Below are positions 57,201 to 64,000 of a stretch of 64,000 nt of DNA, piece by piece. Position 1 is the first letter of the stretch. The number at the start of each line of letters is the position of its first letter. The notes beneath the pieces were generated by a model. That model searched no databases and had not been told where the DNA came from. It saw only the letters and a list, made by a program, of their open reading frames with translations. Source of the stretch: Siderastrea radians (taxonomy: Eukaryota; Cnidaria; Anthozoa; Scleractinia; Rhizangiidae); the NCBI GenBank assembly GCA_964017195.1, contig OZ024888.1, forward strand, positions 11,913,701-11,977,700. The letters are read 5' to 3'. The position numbers and the translations under genes are program-made.

Positions 57201-58580
57201 CACTCGCAAAGTAGCGAATCCATCTTAAGTGCAGCTAGTCTAATTTCGTTGCTGGGATATTGGTCAAGAAACTGATTGATGGAAAAAGCTGTTTTTAAGC
57301 GTATTTTGCTCTTCGTATGCATGAGACAAGTGAATGTTTGAGTTGAAACACTATCGTGTGCATTGATAATGTTAGTCGGACTCGGCGCTTTAGAAATTTG
57401 AATTTCCAAGACGTGGCGATGGGACCTTTCCTAGTATCAGTAGGTAACACCAACCTATAGTAAAGATGTTTTACAATAACTTAAGTAACACATTTTATGA
57501 TAAAATCAATATTTATTTTCTCTATCATAAAACTGCTAAAATAAACATAAACATAAACATAAACATAATCATTTAAGCTATTAAAGAAACGGTTTTGCTC
57601 GGTAGATGGCATAAGATATCTTTTAAGATTAAATCACACTTTTCCGATACACTCTAATTTTGAGTCAAATCCACAATTTTGGATAACGTCATAGTCCCAC
57701 AGCAGAGCCACAACCTATAATATTTGCCTACCTTGTATAGCCATCATGTGTTATCTAACAAAATTGAAGTAAATGATTTTCAAAATACCGATGTTATTTG
57801 TAACACAGCAAAAACCCGGAAAGTGGCTCCATCCACCTCCTTCCCATGTTGTACGACCGTGGGAGCATGAATCAGTTGTTTTCAGAATTTTCTTACGTAT
57901 AGTAAAACCCAGCTTTCTCGCCGTTCTCACTATCTTAAAGTGAAAACTGCTGCTCTTGGAGAAAGTTGCTTAGCATTTTACTTCTGGCTAACTCGAACTC
58001 CCGCTTTCTCAAACAATTTTTGTCTCCCTCACTGCGGAGAGTTCGAAATAAGGGGAGTCTACTCTATTCTCCCTTCGTTCTAATTAAATTTTTATCTAGT
58101 ATGTAAAGGTACTCATTATATATACGTAGGCGTTTTACTAGTTTTTCGAATGTTTATTCCAAAAAAAAAGCCCCATGCGGGAAACAGTAAAACATGTTAT
58201 GAAGTTATTTAACTGAAGTTTAGACCGGCCATGGAGATACCCTGTCTTACACTTCTTTGACTAACTCTCAAACACATTTATTTTAAAAAAAGTTTTAAAA
58301 GCCAAAACTAGACATCAGTCCACAATTACAATAGGCTTTTAGACGAAGTTACTGGTAGTAAATACCAAGCAAACCCTTTCGGTCGGATACTAACCTTAAG
58401 CATAATGATGTTTCTCTTGTTTGTTTCATTTTCCCCACTGAAACAGTTACCGTGAGGAAGTTCATAAAGCTAACTTTTTATCCACAGAAAACATTCCGCC
58501 TAAAAAACATTGGTTGCCTTGACAACATGATAACTTTTGAATAATAACATATTATAGCAAACTGTTTCGATATGAATTTT
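54240..58580. other. Long interval where the lectin gene's 5' exons are expected
   Basis: The signal-peptide exon and any earlier modules of the lectin gene should lie here, but none could be recognised. Open frames at 54782-55150, 55283-55774 and 57185-57409 show no domain. A G13 run lies at 55313-55325, a CA repeat near 56458-56470 and (ATAAAC)n at about 57541-57566. Confidence 0.35.
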
Positions 58581-58581
58581 A

Positions 58582-59181
58582 ACCCTATTCTGCCTGGGCT
58601 TTTTTTGAGTTTCTGAGCCGGGGAGGGGGGGGGGGACAAAGTTGCCCCCCTACAGATCTCGAAAAGTATTAAAGCTCTTGCATTGAAACTTGGCACGTTT
58701 GTAGCAGGTCACTAGCTTAACAAATTGGGCTTATGACGTGTCAATTATGACGTGTCGTGACGTCACCATAACGTCACAAACCCGCCAGTTTGAATTTGAG
58801 GCCGCCATCTTGAATCCCAAACCTGCAGTCCTACAGCTGACAATGACGTCACCAAAGATATATGATTTTGTTCTAAGACACATACTTAGTCAAAAACAAG
58901 CACACAAAAGTAAAAAAATTATCTTCTTCTTACAAACGAACGGGGAAAACCTGAAAAAAGACTGAAAAAAGACAGAAAATAGTCAAAATACACTTCTGAG
59001 TAGACGGTTGCCATGGAAACGTCAGTCATCATAGACACGTCATTGACACAGGAAAATTTCTCTGATAAATTATAGGAAAAGTCACGAGATTTGGTGACTA
59101 TTCGTCCAGCCGTTTAAAATTTAAAATTCTTTAAAGTCAGCGCGGGTACAATGTGCCCCCCTCCCCCAGGCAGAATAGGGT
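58582..59181. mobile_element. TA-flanked MITE rich in CRE-like ACGTCA motifs
   Basis: ACCCTATTCTGCCTGGG at the left and CCCAGGCAGAATAGGGT at the right are perfect inverted ends flanked by TA. The interior has several CRE-type sites: TGACGTG (58735, 58748), GTGACGTCAC (58757), AACGTCAC (58769), ATGACGTCACC (58842) and two ACGTCA near 59017-59040. A half-copy of the end (GGATAGGGTT) occurs near 59277. Confidence 0.75.
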
Positions 59182-59183
59182 TA

Positions 59184-60204
59184 CGAAAAGTCACAAACTT
59201 CGGTGGCTTTTGCTTGGATATTAAGAAAGTTCCAAAGTCATCTCGGGCACATTGCCCACTCAAACACCCCTAGGCTGGATAGGGTTGAGTGGCAAACTAG
59301 GAGAGAAATATTAAAATGTTACTTAGAAACCGATATTTTGTGACCACTCAATAGATTCTGTGATTCTACGTAAGGTAGATTTAAATCTGATTTATATGTA
59401 AACCAGCGGTTACATGTTCTTCAAGCGGATATATTTTTAACCTTCCAACCTTCCAAATAAGCCCCTTTTTGATAAAACAGAAGCCATCTTTCTACGAGCA
59501 ATTCATGACTCGCAGCAAAGCCTCTCTACTTCAGCAACAAAGCCGGGCGGTCAATTTCTCTGTTGAGTTACCTTTGTATCGTTTTCTAACATTCAAATCG
59601 ACCTCTGGATATCCATTGGAACAGAGGAAAATAGGTTTTGAATTTTGATAGCGTAAATATAACTCACTGAAAAGACAGATTCAAATTATTACGCCTTTCA
59701 AAAGGTGTCACGAATAAAGCTCTAACGGCAGTGCACTTCCAAACAATGGTCCGTTGTATATACTGCTGGAAATACAAAAGGCAAAAATTGTGGGCTCCTA
59801 ACGTGGTATAACCACAGTAGCAGTTTGTTAATTAGATATCAGTACAGACCATCTTCCCGGCGCCATAACGATAAACTCGACAATTATTCACCAAAGTGCA
59901 GTGTGCAAGTAATTTTATTCAGCCACCACTGTTCACTGACACAGAGGTAAATAATTATCTTATTTTATACCAAGCAAGTAAATAGCCAGCCCTAAGAAGC
60001 AATTTTCTTTTTCTAATTAACATATGGGCAGTAACTGAGCAGATCACTGGTCTGCTCGGAGGTGTATAGGAAATACAATCCAGAGTTTGATAACCCATTC
60101 AGAACAGGCTTAAAACACTATTCACTTGTGTGGTATATACTAATAGGATGAATAATTCTGAGCCTTCTTACATCTACTGAACAACGGTACAAGAACACAA
60201 CTTT
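59184..60204. other. 3' flank of the right-hand F5/8C gene
   Basis: Non-coding. On the minus strand an AATAAA (plus-strand TTTATT at 59914-59919) lies about 290 bases past the stop at 60205 and could end that transcript. This stretch would also be the intergenic space between the paralogues. Confidence 0.4.
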
Positions 60205-61058
60205 TCATTTTAACGCAAATATTTCAACTCTTAAACAAGGGAATGATTGGTGTGAAACGGGGTAGAAACGAACAAATCTGGCTTTCACGTGACTGCTCAG
60301 TAAATGTTTGACAATACCAGTGTTATCTTTATTCCCCGCGAACACCTGAAAGTAAAGAAAGAAGATCAACTTTCATGTAGAGAAAAGACGCAAGAAATAA
60401 AGAAAAGTTGAATACGTTATCTCACGGAAATTTCAGCTGAACATGCTTAATTTCCACTCACGAAATCGCCTTGAATAAACTATGTATATATCACAAACTT
60501 TCACTTTACACGACAGATTTCAAGAAACATATTTCTGCCGATGTTACTTAGTAGACGTTTAACGGGTCACGATAATAAACAATATTTCCTTAAAGAGATG
60601 TCCTCGTTCGTCACTTGCGCCTATTTGTCACAAAAGACACATGCCAGAACTGGGACGCTGATTCTCATGGGCAAAGTAGTTTTTGAGAACCCAAAACCGT
60701 TTTCCTTAGACTCTACTATGAGCGTATTCTTATGGTTTACTCACCTTTGTATTACCTTTCTCCTTGTAGGAGGTCCAAGTTGATCCATCTGTAGACAGCT
60801 GTAAATTATAGCTCCTGGTCCAGTAGCCGTTTGCCTTTGATCCTTGTGTTGCCACTGCACAAACAAGACGCACTGCACCCATATCCACTTGAAGATAGTC
60901 TGAACTGTCAGAGTTAGTCTTTGGACACCAAGCTCCATTTCCTCTGGCTCCATTCAGTCTGCCGTAGTATGGATGTTCTTTACTATTATAAAAGGACTTG
61001 GACGTCATTCTGTCATCTGGTATCGTGTTGATGTCTGCTACTCCGACAGATAGACATG
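60205..61058 (-). CDS. F5/8 type C domain terminus of a second, paralogous gene (2 exons)
   Basis: Exon A 61058-60745 (314 bp, phase 1 to 0; acceptor TTTGTTTCAG, donor GTGAGT) encodes [39 protein letters not shown] and SYNLQLSTDGSTW. Exon B 60345-60205 (141 bp with TGA) encodes [36 protein letters not shown] and ends EIFALK. The domain, exon borders, phases and last-exon length equal those at 20642-21289. Earlier exons (EGF, lectins or a signal peptide) would lie to the right, partly outside the window. A function in glycan, lipid or matrix binding is inferred from the fold. Confidence 0.85.
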
Positions 61059-61409
61059 CTGAAACAAAGAGGAAAAAGAACGATATTACTTTATATCATG
61101 AGAATTATTAACAGAAAACAGAAGTAGTTCATACATGATAACCGGAAACATGAGTTTCTTAGCCTCCTAAAAGCGGAGACTTTAAGGTTGTCCTTTGGTT
61201 TGGTAGCCTCCCACGCAGTGGTTTTTAGGGGAGTTGTGTTGCCCTCCTCTCCACAAACGCCTGCTTACCGGAGTTCAACGTTCCTTAGCCAATTAGCCTA
61301 GCCAGTCACATTGTATCTACTTATGGCCGGAAGGTTGACTTTGAACGCAGGACACTTGAGCGGGAACACATGCAGTTTGACGCAAGAGAACCAACATTGG
61401 CTCCTCATT

Positions 61410-62830
61410 TTTTTCCCTAATAAAACTGTTGCTTCTACAAAACATTTAATTATATCTTCTCCTCGAAAAATTTACTGCTAAGCGTTTAAAAAAACGGTTG
61501 CAACAACAAGTAACTTATGGTTGGTTTAATTACCAGGAGACAAAGGGTTGCATCTGTACAGTTTCCATCAAAATTAGCACGGTTCCTATTGAAGCGTCGA
61601 GTTGCTTGTCATTTTGTCATTAAAAAATAAAGATAAAAAAGCAAGCCTACTTCATACTTTTTGCAGTCGGACTTGAACTGACAAACATTCACAGTAATTT
61701 CTTTGTGGTTCTTGTTGTTACGCTGTACGAGGCTGGTCTAATTAATGAAAGCTACTAACCTGACTTTTCTGTTTCACTGTTCATCATGCTGTAAAACGTT
61801 GGCTTTAACTTTTGTCTCTGTGGATAAAATCCTAAGTGTGACCAATCAAATAAGAGCCTTTAGCACTCAGACTTTCCTGCGCTACTTTTTGTTACACAGT
61901 GCAAATGGTTCTACCGTTTGAGACCGTGGTTAAAATTTCGAACTGTCACCAGTCAAGTGAAAACTATATTGAGCAATACTTTCCTCTGATTCTGTTTGTT
62001 ATCCTGTACAAGTTAGCTCTTACTTTTGACTCCTTAGATAAAATCCTAAGTGTGACCATTCAAATGAAAGCCACTGAGCGCTAGCAGTACTTTCCTGTGG
62101 TACTGTTTATGAAGCTGTACGGTTTGGATCTAACCTTTAAGTCTATGGATTGCGATTCAAAGTGTCACCATTTACATAAAAGATACTATAAGGTTCTAAG
62201 TACAGTGTTACTTTTCTGTGGTAGTGTTTGTTGTGCTGTACAAGGTGAATCTGACTTTGAAGTCTGGGATGACCATAGCTACTCAGCAATATTTTCCTGT
62301 GGTACTGTTTATCATGCCGAACAAGGTAATTCTAATGTTTGAGTCTGTGGATAAATTAAAACAAATTAGTACGACTATTTAAATGAAAGCAATTGCACGG
62401 TACGTGCATGACATTTTTCTTTCTCCATGCTTTGCAAAAGAACATCTAAAAAAGTATTTACTTGTTTCACATTTAAGAGCTATTGCGAATTAAAGGAATC
62501 AAATTATAAACTGATACAAAGAATCAAGTTCGTACTGTCCCTGACTTTTTTCCCACTGAGGTCCTGGGCCATTTGGGGTTATAACGTTGGGGAGAGTCCT
62601 GTGTGGATTGAACGGCTCAAACTAAAGAGTCGGGTGTTGTGATTTCAGTGGCTAGTCTATACTACTACACTCTGTCCCTCATCTGTGACTCTCGTTGTTT
62701 ATCAGTCAGGTGTTCTTTCATGGCTACTTTCCTGTTCTTCAAGAACCCAGATTGAGAAGAAAATTGCAAACAATAAGAAACAAAAAAAAAACACTGCCAG
62801 CAGAAACCAGGTTCGATATTTACAGTGAAA
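61410..62830 (+). repeat. R105 dispersed repeat copy D (head, monomers, tail)
   Basis: The most complete copy: head at 61410-61730 (AGCACGGTTCCTATTGAAGC), monomers 61740-62370 and tail 62375-62830 including GCACGGTACGTGCATGACAT and GTGATTTCAGTGGCTAGTCTA. It is collinear with copy A. Confidence 0.8.
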
Positions 62831-63004
62831 CCCATTATTCCATGCATGAACGCCTAAAATTATTTCTGGAATGTTTATTGTTCTGGGACCAATCAGATTC
62901 GAGACGTAACAGCAACAAACCGCAAGAGTAATTAGCTGAAAGGTTTCGATCACGAAACGAGTCGTTGGCTTTCGCGTCCACGATAAATTCGGATGTTACT
63001 AAAA

Positions 63005-63412
63005 CGGGGAATGGGGAATGTGGAATGGGGAATGGGGAATGGGGAATGGGGAATGGGGAATGGAAAATGAGGAATGGGGAATGGGGAATGGGGAATGGGG
63101 AATGGGGAATGGGGAATGGGGAATGGGGAATGGGGAATGGGGAATGGGGAATGGGGAATGGGGAATGGGGAATGGGGATGGGGAATGGGGAATGGAGAAT
63201 GAGGAATGGGGAATGGGGAATGGGGAATGGGGAATGGGGAATGGGGAATGGGGAATGGGGAATGGGGAATGGGGAAGTGGGAATGGGGAATGGGGAATGG
63301 GGAAGTGGGAATGGGGATGGGGAATGGGGAATGGGGAAGTGGGAATGGGGAATGGGGAATGGGGAATGGGGAATGGGAAATGGGAAATGGGAAATGGGGA
63401 ATGAGAAATAGT
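63005..63412 (+). repeat. (GGGGAAT)n heptanucleotide satellite
   Basis: About 55-58 units of GGGGAAT with rare GGAAGTG, GGGAAAT or GGATG variants, all G-rich on the plus strand. It is open in all frames as Met-Gly-Asn-Gly-Glu-Trp repeats, which are artefacts. Confidence 0.97.
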
Positions 63413-64000
63413 GGTCAGCGGTAATACCTAAAAAATTAAGCTGGAGTCTGCACAGTACGGTAAAGAGACGAGGACTGCACGTGGTAAGCGAAAGATGGAA
63501 GGTAAGAATGTTTATCGGTCAGTTTTTCCTGAGATTTTGGAATTATTGAGTTTCTGTTTATTAAAATTAACCAAAACTATTGAATTGCAGGTAATGAGAG
63601 TGACAATAATGTCTAGGATCACGAGTTCATCATTATCGACGGGTTGGTGTAAAAAGATTCGTATCACTTTGCGTGCATCTTTTAGCGACGAACCAGTGAC
63701 AGAGGATGATTCTATGTTTGAACTGGCGAGAATGAATCTTTGTTTAAGGTACGAAAACGTAGAATACGGCTTGAAAATTTAAACCGACCGCTGCTTAACT
63801 GTTAGAGCACTTGCTATCGAATTTTGAATTGACTTTAATGGCGTTCATATGTGAGTTACAATCTAGATTCATTTATGGTTTGCAGAAAGAGCTGAATGAA
63901 GTGACTGCAATATTAAGCTGCTCTTCAATTAAAAAGAAAATACCCCAGAGAAGAATTATGGAGAATAGCTCAATATTCTAGTCACTTCACTCAGTTCTTT
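63413..64000. other. Right edge, unassigned
   Basis: A 95-codon plus-strand frame (63495-63782) has IRITLRASFSDEPVTEDDSM but no recognised domain. It could be a relic of an acidic-headed exon. The minus-strand exons of the right-hand lectin paralogue were not found here. Confidence 0.3.

Noticed and set aside
62965..63424. Met-Gly-Asn-Gly-Glu-Trp repeat proteins
   Set aside because: Translations of the GGGGAAT satellite; no start context or flanking coding sequence.
63495..63782. A 95-aa gene resembling an acidic-headed exon
   Set aside because: Resemblance to the P2X7-C-like head is too weak to claim, and there is no convincing splice site or second exon.

Overview
This is nuclear DNA from an animal, most likely an anthozoan cnidarian and probably a stony coral. 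It is AT-rich, has short exons with GT-AG introns, and is crowded with transposons, MITEs and microsatellites. The protein modules seen (H-type lectin, C-type lectin, F5/8C discoidin, Kazal, EGF, collagen-Ig) and the DIRS, L1-like and THAP transposons fit that group. No prokaryotic gene organisation is present.

Layout. 1-1.9 kb holds a DIRS-like retroelement on the minus strand, with gag and the start of the reverse transcriptase. 2.5-6.2 kb is a dispersed repeat family with an internal ~105-bp tandem monomer; other copies lie at 22.7-25.0, 39.0-39.4 and 61.4-62.8 kb. 8-11.3 kb is a minus-strand membrane-anchored collagen-immunoglobulin gene with an in-frame stop in an Ig domain. 13.7-20.1 kb is a decayed L1-like LINE. 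From 53.96 kb down to 20.64 kb, phase-consistent minus-strand exons suggest one large extracellular lectin gene: duplicated H-lectin exon block, Kazal, more H-lectin exons, C-type lectin (with an in-frame TAG), EGF and a terminal F5/8C domain. A second, paralogous F5/8C terminus at 60.2-61.1 kb suggests a tandem paralogue running off the right edge.

The most striking object lies inside the putative ~19.9-kb intron between the EGF and F5/8C exons. It is a 10,018-bp DNA transposon (28920-38937) bounded by 19-bp perfect terminal inverted repeats and TTAA on both sides. It carries two convergent multi-exon genes. The minus-strand gene encodes a THAP-domain DDE-type transposase in nine exons whose phases all agree. 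The plus-strand gene has three exons and encodes a 212-aa protein resembling the P2X7 C-terminal cysteine-rich (ballast) domain. The transposase is interrupted in coding exon 2 by a 1.7-kb long-TIR element flanked by a 9-bp target duplication, and a tRNA-headed SINE sits in one of its introns. A 27-nt stretch just downstream of the P2X7-like reading frame is an exact antisense match to transposase exon 6.

Around these lie several foldback elements and MITEs, a ~1.8-kb imperfect palindrome, a second long-TIR element with 9-bp target duplications that carries an intact small Cys-rich ORF, and several satellites. All assignments rest on reading the sequence; no database search or transcript data were available.
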